Assembly (NCBI RefSeq): GCF_009389715.1
Contig: NC_052393.1
Coordinates: 5,022,001-5,086,000 of the forward strand
Source: Phoenix dactylifera
Lineage: Eukaryota; Streptophyta; Magnoliopsida; Arecales; Arecaceae
Reading direction: 5' to 3'
DNA: 64,000 bases
The translations under genes and the position numbers were made by a program. Positions 12,541 to 24,726 of this stretch are shown here, piece by piece; position 1 is the first letter of the stretch, and every line of letters starts with the position of its first letter. Under the pieces are notes generated by a model that searched no databases, was not told where the DNA came from, and was given only the letters and a program-made list of their open reading frames with translations.

Positions 12541-15368
12541 TCAACTTCCTGAAATGACTTTCTTCAGAGTGTACTTCCTTGCAAAAGCAAGATATATGAA
12601 AAAATTTAATGCACATAGGCCTGCCCACGCCAAGAAATAGTAGTCAAGGTGCCCTTTGTTCAGATCATCAGGCATCCAGCCTAGTTCCCCTCCTCCTGTT
12701 GTTATGGCTGCAATGATTGTGACGACAAGAGAGCTCAAGTAACTGCCTAGTGAGATCGAGAGCAGTGCCAGTGCTGTGCACAAGCTCTTCATTGATTCAG
12801 GTGCCTGGCCATAGAAGAATTCAAGCTGGGTGATATTACTGAAGACGTCCGAGCCAGCCTGAATGAATAGCTGAGGAAGTTGCCACAAAATACTTAGTTG
12901 CGGTTCACCAGCCTTGACCCTCTCCAACCTCCTCATCTCCACATAAGCAGCTGTTGCCATTGTTAGGATTATTAGAACACGGCCGATTCCCATCCGTTGC
13001 AGCTGGGAAAGTCCAGCTCCATTCCCAAAGTGGCTTTTAGTTGCCGGGCCTATGATTTTATCATAGAAAATGACCCAAACCATGACGCATATCACTTCGA
13101 AAGAACCCAAGGATGCTGGAGGGATGGAGACGGAACCAACCCTGGTGTCCATTACAGTCCCTTGTTGGATGAAAGTTGTAAACAGTTGAACACATGCAGC
13201 TGAATAGATGACGCCGGTTGCCCATATCGGAAGCAAGCGTAGAAGTATCTTCAGCTCCTCCACTTTACTGATGGGACACAGTCTCCATAAACTATGAGAA
13301 CGACCATCCTTCAAATCTGAATCAAGAACAGTAGCAGCTTTGTCTAGAAACCTGAGAAAGTGATGCAAAATCTTAATAGGTCATTTTCTATTCCTTTGCG
13401 AAGTCTTGAATTGAATGCAGAAAGGAAGGGTAAGGCAAGATATAGAACCTAAGAATGAAATCAGGCTTCATCCACAAGATAATGACTATGGATCTAGAAA
13501 AATGTGTGAAGATCAATGGTATAAAAAAAAGGGCATATACCCGAGTTCAACCCATTACGACAGTATATAATCAAAGTCGATGCTTTAAGGTGGTAAACAG
13601 CCATATTTAGCACCTGGTGTTGATCCTGTAGTTTTAACGTGTGTATGTGCGTGTACATATACATGCAAAGAAAACCATCTACCATCTTGACTTTGACTTG
13701 GTAATATAAATTCAATCGGATTTGTTGCAATTTAATGACTTGTCACTAACATTATGTTCTATTGTAATGGGTGGAGCAATCTCAAGAATAACAACTATGT
13801 AAAAGTACCTGAATTCATTGGTATGCGCTAATCTCTGTTGCATCGACTTGTCTTTCTCCTCGTACAAGAGACTGACATCCCTGGGAACTTCTAAGTTCCT
13901 CTTCCTGAAAGCAGCAACCAGTACCTGAAAAACACTCTTCAAAGGGCTGCCAGTTGGCATCCGCATCCGATAACTCGGTGTTCCTAAGAGAAAGGCCCAG
14001 AGGGCTACAAATACAAGAAAAGTTGCAATCCCAAATCCAAGGGCCCAATCTATGTTTATTTGTATCCAGACTATCAAAATGCCCGAAGTAAAAAATCCTA
14101 AGGTGACAGAGAGATAGAACAGACTGAAAAATGCCCCCTTCTTCTCTTTCTCTGCTGGTTTCTCATCATCGAACTGGTCTGCACCAAAAGGAAGCAATGC
14201 TGACTTGACTCCGCCACTCCCAAAGGCAACAAGATACAACCCAGAAAAGAATACAAATTTTTGAACTCCATTTGCTGGGGGACATGAACCCCCTTCACAT
14301 GCAGGAGGCTTTAATGATGGAGAGAGAGCAAAGAAGGTGATTGTTACCATCCCCTACCAGTGTTTAAGAAATGCAGATCAGAACAGAAGAATAATCAGAA
14401 TAAACCAGTATAAAATTACTTTTATCAATTGAGGAAAAGTACAAAATTGCTTTTATCAAAGAAAAGGAACACCATAAAAGAAATCTGGGAATGAGAAATG
14501 AAGGGTTATAAATCTGACATACGATGAGATATATGATATGGGAAAACAAGATTGTTTTGTAATTTCCCAGATATGAATCAGCTATGACGGCTCCAATCAA
14601 CGATGTGGAATAACTTGTTCCAGTCCAATTAGAAACTTCTGCTGCACTTGCAGCACTGCCCACATGAAGAATGCTGTGAAGATATACAACTAAATTTGCA
14701 CCAATGCCATTGAACGCCGCACTGTCTAAGAAATTGAACCCTACATGATCAATGTATTTACGTAAGCATTTGACTACAGTAAATTCAATTCCTCTAGATT
14801 ACAGTTCAGCCATTAAGTATATATGCAAAATTGCAAACTATAGGCTTCTATCCCTGTGCTTCACAAGAAATATACAGTAGTAATTGCATCCATATACATT
14901 AGAAAGATGTATCTCTAATAAACAAGTATAGAATGGGATCATACCCAAAATAATTGCCGGTGCCTTTGAGTTGCTAGGTTTTTGCTGCGACCGGGACTGC
15001 TGTTCTACTTCCAATGATCTGTCACCTTCATGGTAGCTTGATGAATAACTCTGAAAGGCGACCAAGTATCAGCATGAATAATAAAGAAATTCTACTGGTA
15101 ATGTTCTGTTAGTTTCTTCATTTTTTTCATGATCATATAATTAATTACTATAAGAGAATATCAAATGTCCATGAAGGTAAGAAGCATATATGGCACTATA
15201 TCAATAGGGAAAGAATTTTTCTTTTTATAATAGTATGGATCACTAAAAGAAGTAAAGAGCATATCAGTAATACGCAGTTTGTGATTATCAACCAAAAGAG
15301 AACTTCAGAGCTGTAACAACATTCTCTTACTTTGCATGTCTTAAGTTGTGATCAAAGTGCACTTTTCA

Positions 15369-15439
<71 letters not shown>

Positions 15440-17457
15440 ACGCGCGCATGCGTGCATGTGTGGTGAGGAGTGCAATGGGAGTGCCAAAATTGTCGGAAAG
15501 TAAATCAAAGTTTGATGAAGTATAAATCAGTCTTGATGTATTAATTTAGCATTCATGAATGTGGCTCTAAGTATTTGTAAATGATGTCCCTTACAGTTCT
15601 ATGTAAGTGTTTAATACTTGTGTCTTTTGGGGTATTGTAGTATATTTAGGTAAGGGCGTACAGAGAGTCATAGAGTCTTGCATTCAGTCAGTTTGTAAGT
15701 GGGACAACCAAGTGAGGAATTGTTGTGTTGAGTATCTCCAAATTAGTCCCTTTGTAACCTTGTTTGAGAAATAGAATATTGTTTATTTCTTGTTCTACTT
15801 TCTCTTCTTGAGCTTTCAATTTTTCCCCACATTAAGCAGAGAATACTAAGTGTTTGTAACCTTGTTTGAGAAACAGATCGCTAAGCAGCAGGGCCCCACA
15901 TTAATCAGTCCAAGTCTGTTCTCACAGAAATTTTGTCATCTATCTAAAATTGCATTAATCTCTAAAATAGAAAACATCGTAGAGATTTTATGCCCTTATG
16001 CACCTTGAAACTGAGATGCTTTTCTCCATTCAACAAAAGGGAGTCAAAAGATCACTACTTTGATACAAGAGACTTTGAGCCAGCTGGTTGGCAACCCTTT
16101 CTTCAGTGCATGAGTTGAGGAGAGGTTCTTCTTTCAAACCCATAAGGTGGCAATACCACAGTATTTCTCCAAAAAATAAATAAGAAGAAAAGGATCATCT
16201 CAACCCATGTATCTACTGTTACTTTTTCTGTCAACAAATTTTGCATCTCATACATAAAATCTGATGCTGACGTTCACAATCTATGAACTGTGAAGGCATA
16301 ATTTAATGATTGTGTCGATTGGCAAGGCAAAAACCACGGCAAATTTTGAGTTTGAGTTGGAATCATGCAGGAAAGATGCAACGACATGTCTTGAAATTAG
16401 CTGACTACAATGGATGCTATTTTATTCGAAAGCGAATCAAATTTGAACCTCTAAGAGATATCCCACAGAACACAATTGTCCCTTTTAACTCCTAGTTATT
16501 CTTATACATAATGTTATGCAATAAAGAGCGACAAACTAACTACCCTGGATCGGGTTGGAAGGGTTATGGGGAGGTTTTCAGCGTAGTGTCTGCACTTAGG
16601 ACTTTCGAGCGTAAATTATGTAGAACAATTGTAAGGCTCACAACTTTGTATGAACTGGAATAATGTCAATCAATAAGAGTGACCTAACATATAAGATCAG
16701 TTTCATAATATTTAATTGTTAAGATGGATATCTTGTAAAATGACAATTAATAAGGTAGGAAACAGCACTTTCAAGGAAGCTCAGAAATAGCACTAAAATG
16801 GTTGCTTAAAGGAGTAGGATGGTTTGGATTTGGAAACAATTCAGAATTGGATTTGTACTGATAAAGGGGGAAAAAAAGGATGAAGACCTAATATGACAAG
16901 GATAGAAGTTGGGAGAGAAGGATCATAAAGTCAATCCCCTGTAGTTGGGTTCACGCACTAAATCATTATGCTTATGATACTGAATCGTTGTAGGGAACTG
17001 CAATTCCAGGCAGCAAGATGCAAGAAAATAAACAATGAAATAATGTTGACTGAGAACTTTTCCAACTCCACTATGATCATAATTACTACGTTTTACTTGG
17101 GCGAAACCTCCAGTTGCCTCTTTGCAGGCGGCCCTGTAAATTTAAATTCAGCAGTTCCATCACAATAAACAATTAACCAAAATTTACAACAGAGTCTTAT
17201 GATGATCCAGTTTCTGCCACCAACAAGGAATGCTAAATCCCATCCAAATCCAAATAAAAACAAATCTGTCCACATGAAATTCAGACAAACAATTTCAGAC
17301 ATATATTGAGAACTAATTCTAATAAGAAATTTTGGAGAAGCAAAAATCAGAGATTTTTGAGAGAAAAAAAGCCAATGATTGCAAACAGAGATGATCGTGC
17401 CTTATTAGAAAGCAGAGGCCTTGCTTCTCCTTTCTCCACAGAATCCTCGTGCTCCAT
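12541..17457 (-). CDS. NPF (NRT1/PTR, POT family) transporter, copy C, complete, GC-AG first intron
   Basis: Complete five-exon gene of 578 codons. Exons on the minus strand: 17401-17457 (MEHEDSVEKGEARPLLSNK), 14945-15050, 14523-14740, 13809-14353 and 12541-13351. The donor of intron 1 is AAG|GCACG, i.e. GC instead of the GT found in copies A and B; the phase only works with this GC donor. Family features: SNWTGTSYS, FGSGGVKS with the helix-4 Lys, FGADQFDDE, HTNEFRFLDKAA, FIQQGTVMDTR, WQLPQLFIQAGSDVF, LEFFYGQAP and NKGHLDYYF. The helix-1 motif reads NFLDS, with no Glu and no basic residue. Intron 4 shares sequence with copy B intron 4 (for example near 13583 and 7231), so B and C look like the most recent duplicates. 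Intron 1 is 2.35 kb and carries a CT/GT microsatellite. Substrate is unknown. Confidence 0.85.
15372..15438. repeat. compound (CT)n(GT)n microsatellite
   Basis: Uninterrupted CT repeats pass directly into GT repeats inside intron 1 of NPF copy C. This is a likely polymorphic marker. Confidence 0.95.
15489..15832 (+). mobile_element. possible short solo LTR (Copia-like)
   Basis: A roughly 340-base stretch starts TGTCGGAAAG and ends TTCCCCACA. It has the AT-rich body and CTTTCTCTTCTTGAGC-like tail typical of short Copia LTRs. A second, partial echo of its TTTGTAACCTTGTTTGAGAAA segment follows near 15853. No target duplication is visible, so the call is tentative. Confidence 0.3.
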
Positions 17458-19241
17458 TGCTGGAGAATGGTTGAGACTCTTGGTTTCCAGACCCAGTGCC
17501 TCTCTTCCTCTCAAAGGCTTCAATGAGGTCCCTTTAATCCCACCGTCCGCTAGCGTCCCGTTTCCTCCGTTGATTTTTTTTTCTTTAACTCTAGTCCATG
17601 TTCTCTCACGACTGTGATGAAGCTGACCTCCTGCCACACAGCTATTTTCGGCATTTTAAATTGGTTAGGTAGAGTCGATGCAAATGGGCCTATCGTTGGG
17701 GACAATCACATAACATGACCTTCTTTTTTTTTTTTTTGCTAGAGAATAACATGACCTTCACATGGTGATGATACTACTTGGGCAAGTAAAGGTAATGAGA
17801 AAATGTCATGGGCTTGGATTCCCATGATTTTAAAATTATTATACATGCCACAATACTGGTGTCATTCTAGATGATTGTACGTGGGTCCGGATTTTTGGAG
17901 ATATTTTAGCTTGTCATTAGCATCGAAAGATTCGAAGGCCAGCGTACATGCAGACTCGGAGAAGACGGTGTAAAGAAAGGGACAAGTTTGGCTCGCAGAA
18001 AGAAAAGCGCAAAAAAAAAGTCAATATATATATATATAGTTGAAATTTATATATAAATAGTTTTTTATAAAAAAATATTTTATGAGAAAGAAAAATTTAT
18101 ATGGAATATAGAAAAGTTCAATTCTTCTCAGCTGGAAATTAAAGATATTTTTCTGCAAAAAATTTTCTTAAACTTTTAGATACAATAGAATATTTTATTT
18201 TATAACAAGTATTTTATATTATTTTTTTAGAAAAATAAATGTTAAGTCACATATTAATTTGAAAATAAATGAGTTGTTAGTTGTAGAATATTATTTTTGT
18301 TAGACTTGAATCTAACAAAAATAACAAAAAAAGATTCAGAAAATTTCGTCCTCTTTTCGACAAAGTAAATAGATCTAAGACCTATCCATACTAGGATTTT
18401 TTTTCCTGCTATTTCCGATATTTGTATGTTATGTACTGTAGTAATTAGGAATAGAGAATTTCTACTTTTTTATAGTAAACTAAATACACAAAAAATATTT
18501 TTTAAACATTATATATTTAGACATTAATTTGTTGGAAGAAAATATTTCAGCCACAAAAAAAATTCTCGGTGGGGACCAAATGAGTTACGTGAAAAAGCCT
18601 CCCTCTTGCTCGTCTTTGTTGGTTTCTTTTTCTCCCCGCTAATCCGGCTTCGACAAACTTCACCATCTTAAATAGACTGGAAACTAACTGGCTGTATTCA
18701 AAAAGACAGCTTTCCTCACGCGATTTCTGCAGTCCGCATTCCCGGCCCCAGCGTACTAACGACCTGCCACCTTCCGCTACGTTTTATTTTTAGTCAATGG
18801 ATTCCTAACCCCATGTTGCTTAGCTATATTTTATGAAAATAAGCATAAAATTGACTCTGTTTTTATAGGACCAAGCACACTCTGTAACATGTGACAACTT
18901 CACTGAAGAAGAATTCTATACTTCTTTTTTCGACAAGCGAATCAAGAGAAAAAAACTCTCTGATCCCTAACTCAACCTTTTAAAATTGATGAATTACACT
19001 CGACTGCATTAAGAATATGCAATCCTTATAGAACTTCGAATCACCAACTACATTTAAGCAGTAAAAATGTGAAGTTATTATGGGCCTTGTAGTTCTACAT
19101 TAATATCATTAGCTTTTTATCTCCCATCATGTCTTTCCACTTTGTAAGTAACTTTCCAGTCTCATAATTGATTACACAGTGGTTACTAAGAAATATAAAA
19201 AATACTTTTCCACTAGTCTTTTTGGATGAAATCTTGAATTG
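17458..19241. other. intergenic upstream of NPF copy C
   Basis: The first about 150 bases resemble the equivalent upstream flank of copy B. The remainder is AT-rich, with a poly(T) micro-insertion at 17710-17759 and a short TA run at 18022-18040. No gene is supported. Confidence 0.5.
17710..17759 (-). mobile_element. poly(T)-GCTAGAGA micro-insertion with 14-base target duplication
   Basis: The 14-base direct repeat ATAACATGACCTTC (17710-17723 and 17746-17759) flanks a 22-base insert made of a T run plus GCTAGAGA. Read on the minus strand this is a tiny body followed by poly(A), as left by LINE-driven retroposition of a heavily 5'-truncated RNA. Confidence 0.7.
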
Positions 19242-21015
19242 TTACAACAACATTATTCTCTTTGAGGTAAATCTCCTAGCACAAAAAAGATAAGCAACAA
19301 AATTAAGGGGACTTGATGACCAGTCCCCATGCGAATCGAACTCTAACAGAAAAATCTCCATCTGCCAACTTTTTAACATCCGATCCATTAGGTATATTCT
19401 TTTTAATTTCTGGTCCCTTAAAAGGCGCACGCACCGTACATGCCTAACATGGTGGCGGATGAGGGAGGGACCAAAAATTTAAAAAATGGTCCACAAAGGG
19501 ACCACATGTTAAATAGCTCTAAAATTAATTTAAAAGCAAAAACATAGAGCCCTACCATCAACCACAAGAAATAATCAAAATGCCCCTCATCCGAATTATC
19601 TGGTATCCATCCACCCTGGCCTACTCACAAATGTGACAACTATTGAACTCAAGTAATTCCCCAACAAGATCATGAGCTGTCCAATGTGAAGTACTGAGGA
19701 GCTTGAGATCAACTTCTCATTCTTTGCAGCTGAGTGAGTCCAAGCCCACCACCTAAATAACTTGTCGCTAGCTTAGCAATCAACGTGCTGTAGACTTAGA
19801 CCCATAACATGAAACTTAGCCCTTGGAAGCCAAAGAGAGTTAAGTAGGAGCGATGGAGAAAGATCCAATCTTGGTATCCATCACACTCCCTCGTTCAACA
19901 GATTCGTCGCACGTTTCGGCATACGCAGTTGAATGGACAACGCTAACCAACTAGATTGGAAATAACCTCGAAAGTATTTTCAACTCCACGCGGGCGGCTA
20001 CGCATAATTTCCAACGACTGTAAACGCTGCCTGCTCGCAATCTAAATCCGACAAAAGCTGCAGCTTGGGTCAAAAATCCGAAAGACACGGACAAAATGAT
20101 TTAGACATTTAAGTGGCCTGGCTTGCTAAAATTAGAAATTTGGGAATTTAGAGATTTATTCACCAAGATACATACAAGTTCAAGCTAACGAGAGATTCTA
20201 ATTTAGTTTTTTTAAAAAAAAATTAAAGAATATCGGTATGATTCATGCATAGCATACCATATCGTTTTGGTAATGATATTTAGTATGGATGACGTACCGA
20301 TATTTGATATATTAAAAAAAATTTATACTGTACTGTATCAATATTGTACTAATGGATCTTGAATACCAGAGTTACTAGAGCTGCTTAGTACGTGCTATTT
20401 TCGTGTTCCTGGGATGTTAAAGTCTCTGTCTTGCACCTCATGCAAGCAATTATTAGCTGCTGTCAGGCTGGCCTTGGGCAAGCAAGTTACAAATACCTGA
20501 AAAGCTCTCTTTAATGGACTGCTCGAAGGTTCTCACACCCTATAAATAAATGCTTTAACCAAGAAGCACCTTATGGCCAAAAGTCAAACAAAGAGTTTCT
20601 AATTTTATTGGATGCATTCGTACTCGTCAGATATGAATCACCCATCCTAACTATAAAAAAAAAAAAAGAAGAAAGAGAGAGAAAGAGAGAGAGATAAAAA
20701 AAGAGAAATGATGCCATATCCAACTGCCTAGCCTTTCTTCCATGTCCACACTATCAGCATGCTAGAACTAAGGGCACCAGCATCTATGCAGCAGTAGAAC
20801 CGATTGCTGAAAGAACTTTGCTCCTTTTTTTAGCTGGGTTCTCATCATCAAACTGATGATCTGCACCCAGAGGAACTGAGGAAGCAGTAATGACTTCAAC
20901 ACTACAAAAGGCTATTAGATATAAACCAGAATAGAAGACAAACTCTTGCACTTCCATGGATGAGGGACCTGAATTTCCTTCACAGAAGGCTGAAAGTGTG
21001 ACAATTATCATCCCG
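19242..21015 (-). pseudogene. decayed NPF transporter relic (copy D)
   Basis: Fragments of exons 4 and 5 of the neighbouring NPF genes are recognisable on the minus strand. The 20784-21011 part reads like the exon-4 start (MIIVTLSAF, YSGLYLIAF, GADHQFDDENPAKK). The 20404-20560 part matches the exon-4 end (SPLKRAFQVFV, LHEV). The 19560-20060 part matches exon 5 (NYLSSIVVT, PGWMDT). In-frame stops, frame changes and an AG-rich insertion near 20660-20700 break the reading frame. Exons 1-3 were not found. It lies directly upstream of copy C in the same orientation, so it is an older member of the array. Confidence 0.8.
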
Positions 21016-21403
21016 TCAGAAGAAAAGCTTCTAGGGATAGGAGATAAGATTGCATTCCTAGTGATTATTAAGGAAAACAGCAGTCATTTCATAATGTTTG
21101 CAGCGCAATGACAGTGTAGGACGGTGTGTGGCTTCAATCAATTAGCACTGAAGACTCGAAGTGAAAACACAAGTTAGCAAGCGGTGATCAGAAGAGCCCA
21201 GAAGGCTAATTTATGAGCTACTCCACAACAATAGTTCAGAGATTAACTAGTATTGAAGACTACAAAGGGCATGCAAACATTCTAAGAGCATGATACCCAT
21301 AGCATTCTAAGAGATTGCAGCCGAGCACGGTGCACGGAGATGCCCTTAAGAAACAACATGTACTAAATTTGGTGACTGCTCTAATTTATGACTGCCATCA
21401 ATC

Positions 21404-21841
21404 TGTATAACAACTCAGGATCTCGCCCAAATGGCTAGCCGGAAGATATTATTTGTGTTTCTTGATCCTGTATAAGTACCTAAGATCTGCCCAGCAAATA
21501 ACCGACGTGGGACTAAATACACATCCGCATGAATCCTCACATACTCCCTTCGTTCAAGCCCTGACGTCCTCGTCAAGCTAAGGGTTCAAATCCATTCAAA
21601 TCTAATCACAAACACCACAATCGACTCGTGGTCAGCCCTAATGGATTCGTGCTGCAGTGTCTCATAATCCACATAGGTTATGGACCAGATCCGCTCTAAT
21701 ACCATTTGTAACAAACCGGGACCTTACCCAAAATGGCTAGCCGGAAGGTACTACTTGTGTTCTTTGATCATGTATAAGTACCTAATATTTAACCAGCAAA
21801 TAACTGATGTGGGACTAAATACATGTCCGTACAGATTCTCA
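21404..21841 (-). mobile_element. TRIM, family B, copy 1
   Basis: Two direct repeats of about 138 and 135 bases (21404-21541 and 21707-21841) flank about 165 bases. Read on the minus strand, the repeat ending in GTTACA is followed within two bases by a primer-binding-like TGGTATTAGAGC (21693-21704), and a purine-rich run (GAACGAAGGGAGTA) precedes the other repeat. This order of LTR, binding site, short interior, purine tract, LTR defines a TRIM. The repeats contain a conserved segment like TTTAGTCCCACATC. LTRs differ at many sites, so the copy is old. No coding region. Confidence 0.75.
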
Positions 21842-21866
21842 CCTAAAATGGAAGTATATGATGATC

Positions 21867-21993
21867 TGTGTGGGCGTGTATTTAGTTCCACATCGCTTAT
21901 TTGCTAGATAGATCTTAAATATTTATATAGAATTAAAGAGTATAAATAATATCTACCAGCTAGCTATTTGAACGAGATTCTGAGTTATTATAG
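21867..21993 (+). mobile_element. TRIM family B, solo LTR-like copy
   Basis: This stretch carries the same LTR sequence as the neighbouring TRIM in the opposite orientation (GTATTTAGTTCCACATC, then CAGCTAGCTATTTGAACGAG, then GAGTTATTATA). No binding site follows, so it looks like a solo LTR lying beside the full element. Confidence 0.65.
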
Positions 21994-22735
21994 GATGTGC
22001 CTCCAATGAGCTCATGTTACTTTTGAACCCAAAATCGATCCCAACACAGGCTCTGAAGAAAGAAGTGCCAAAATGGCAGACCCAAGTCCCACCACGAGTT
22101 CATTATCATAAAATCATCTTCCTTTTGAAGCTTTTTTTTTCCCTCGACTTTTAACCGAGACCTGTGATTGGAACAAGTTCTCTTTAATCAATATTCCGTC
22201 GCAATCTTAAAGCGACAGATGGTACAACTAAACCGTACATGAAGGAGCTGATGTCCGTGTGTTCGATATTTCTCTTGGGCAAGAATACCGCACGTGTGAT
22301 GCACGTGAGATGAAGTAGATCATTTCGATCTCCCGCGATCACACCAATCAGTAGCTGTGATTCTATAATTTAGGAAACATGTGTCACTCGCTGGAGTTAT
22401 CTTGAAACAAAATGTGTACCCCACGGTAGATCGTATCGTGATCGTGCAGCCTAGATGAGTACATGGTACCTAACCTTCACCTAGAAGAGCGTCCCTCCCT
22501 TCGCTGCACAGTAATTGGCATCTCGGGGCATTCGGGATTGGTGCGGTACACGAGGTCACGTGGGTGAGCGGTGGACCCTCAGGACGGCTTCACCAATAAG
22601 TGCGTGGACGTTGAGCTGTCTCATCAAAGATGTAGCGTTCGGCAAGCCGCCTCAGGATACGGACGACGGGATTCTATTCCAACTAGCTTCTAGAAGAAGC
22701 ATCATGACCGTCCTGTAGCAATCTCCACCGACAAG
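21994..22735. other. intergenic, no gene recognised
   Basis: No supported coding region, repeat or RNA gene was seen in this stretch. Confidence 0.4.
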
Positions 22736-22876
22736 TAGCCCCAGTGTTTTTTTTTTTTTTTTTTTCTGAAAACGGGTATTTCATACAATACGTGTACGAA
22801 TACATCCAAGAAAAAAAAAAAAAAAACTTTCATATGCGAGATATCGTTTAAAATAAAAAAATCTAGCCCCAGTGTT
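22736..22876 (-). mobile_element. short retroposon-like insertion with 13-base direct repeats
   Basis: The 13-base word TAGCCCCAGTGTT occurs at 22736-22748 and again at 22864-22876. Between them lies a 115-base insert that begins with a long T run on the plus strand, equivalent to a poly(A) tail on the minus strand, and has an internal A run near 22810. The arrangement fits a small retroposed RNA with a target-site duplication. Confidence 0.6.
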
Positions 22877-22930
22877 GGAGGCTATATATATCGTTTAAAA
22901 TAAAAAAATCTAGCCTCATTGATTAAGCGC
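22841..22930. repeat. tandem duplication of about 48 bases
   Basis: The segment ATATCGTTTAAAATAAAA followed by ATCTAGCC occurs twice in a row, overlapping the end of the neighbouring retroposon-like insertion and its 3' target repeat. The second unit follows directly after GGAGGCTATAT. Confidence 0.7.
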
Positions 22931-24726
22931 TCATGAGAGAAGGCAGAGCATCTGCTTCTAGACGACACATGATGGATGCTACAAAACTATCATACTATCT
23001 AGATCAGACATAACCATGCTGCTGATTGGGTTGCATTATTTACTGGCCATCATTCTGAAAAATTTTTCTGCACCTAGCAGACCTCTATTCCTTCTGCTTT
23101 GTGTAGTCTTCTTGCTAGTGATGTAGCTGGCTATGCTCATGCGAGAGCACTGTGAGTAGCCAATATACCAAAAAAAAATAATAGCTAAATATTTTTTTAT
23201 TTTAAATTAAATAAAATAATTTTAATCAAAATTAAATAAGAATGATTTTGAAGATAAATTTAAAAATAAAAAATATTTTGTCTTGAATTCGGATTCTAAT
23301 GATTCTTCAACCAATATCGAAATCCAACGTCGATACCAACCTCGAAACTAAAATCGAAATCAAAATCAAACTTGATATTTAATAATTTTAATATTTTTAT
23401 ATTTTATATAAATCTAAAATATTGTATTAAAAATTTAATTAGATTATGAATTATATTATGAAAATTTTGGATAATATTTTTAATTTAAATTATTATATAA
23501 ATTTTTTTTGAAATGAATAAAAAATTACAGTTTTTGGTTTCGATTTTAGTTTTGCAATTTTTTTAGTAGCAGTTAAAGTTTTTATTTCAAAAATCGTTCG
23601 ATTTTAGTTTTGATTTCGGAGGTGGTAGTGGATTTCGATTTTAATTTTGATTTTTTTCCGCTAAATGCATCAAATCCATCCCCTTGGCATCCCTAATACA
23701 CGATAGGATATGATTGAGGGACCAAACTGTTGCCACTAGAATCCAAACTGAAGAGCTAAGGCCAGTCTACAACCCAGGTGAGTAGTTAGGGTCGGTATTG
23801 AAGCTCCGAGCTTAAAAATTGCATTGGAGACTGGAGAGTTGGTGGAAGCAGTTGATAGCAAATAAACTTGAGCTCGGACAAAATGATGCCTCAACAACCT
23901 AAAAACAGAAAAATAAGTTCTCTTGCTAGAATTTGTTTTGCGAAAGACCCTCCAATGTTCAAGTCAATCGAATTTTAGAAAAATAGGGAGACTTTGAGAA
24001 AGGCAAAGCTTCAAAATATAGAATGGGTGAGAAGAACATATCTGAAGATCCCCCCGGTCCGCCTTTTGTATAGAGTGAGGTTGGTGTATATTACCAAAAA
24101 TTATAAGATGTGCAATAACTACTGGGTAATAGATCCCACATTGCGTATGTGGGGACAATCGTTTTCGATCGTGTAGTAATGGACGAGCTAGCATAAACAC
24201 CCCTAAGTAGCCACATTCTTAAGGGTCATTAACTATCTTTTAAAACTTAGTTCAATGGGAGACACATGTTTCTTCTTTATTGCTCGATTGGATCAATTTA
24301 GTAGTCGGCCAATAACGAGATAAAGTTTACTTCGAACATTATCGAGGTCAGAATGACTTCAAACTATATCGGGATCAGGTCAATAAATATTCACCCATCG
24401 CTTGCCTCCCCTAGTTCCAAGCCTACAATTTTTTTAGCTTGAGCAAAAGAAGTAGTTACACCATCCTGACAGAGCTTATTCATTAAAGTTAGCTGAAGTC
24501 ATGCCTTGGACGCTTTTGGAACCTCATGGAATATTCTGGAAATAACATTTAATGCCGACGTGTTCGTTGAGATCTCTGAGGCATCATCATTTTGGCATGG
24601 TTTTTTGGACGGTGATTGGACTCTTCGATGAGATTTGAAATGGCGATACGTGCAAACTTTTAGCAGCAGATTGGATGATAGCATATATGGCCGATCATTT
24701 AAGTGGAACCCTTTGGATGGATTATA
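22931..24726. other. repeat-like intergenic DNA without a recognised gene
   Basis: The part 23160-23660 is very AT-rich and contains degenerate repeats of the type TTTCGATTTTAGTTTTG. Around 24120-24180 there is a short stretch with CCCACATTGCGTATGTGGG, a near-palindrome. No protein or RNA gene is supported. Confidence 0.4.
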
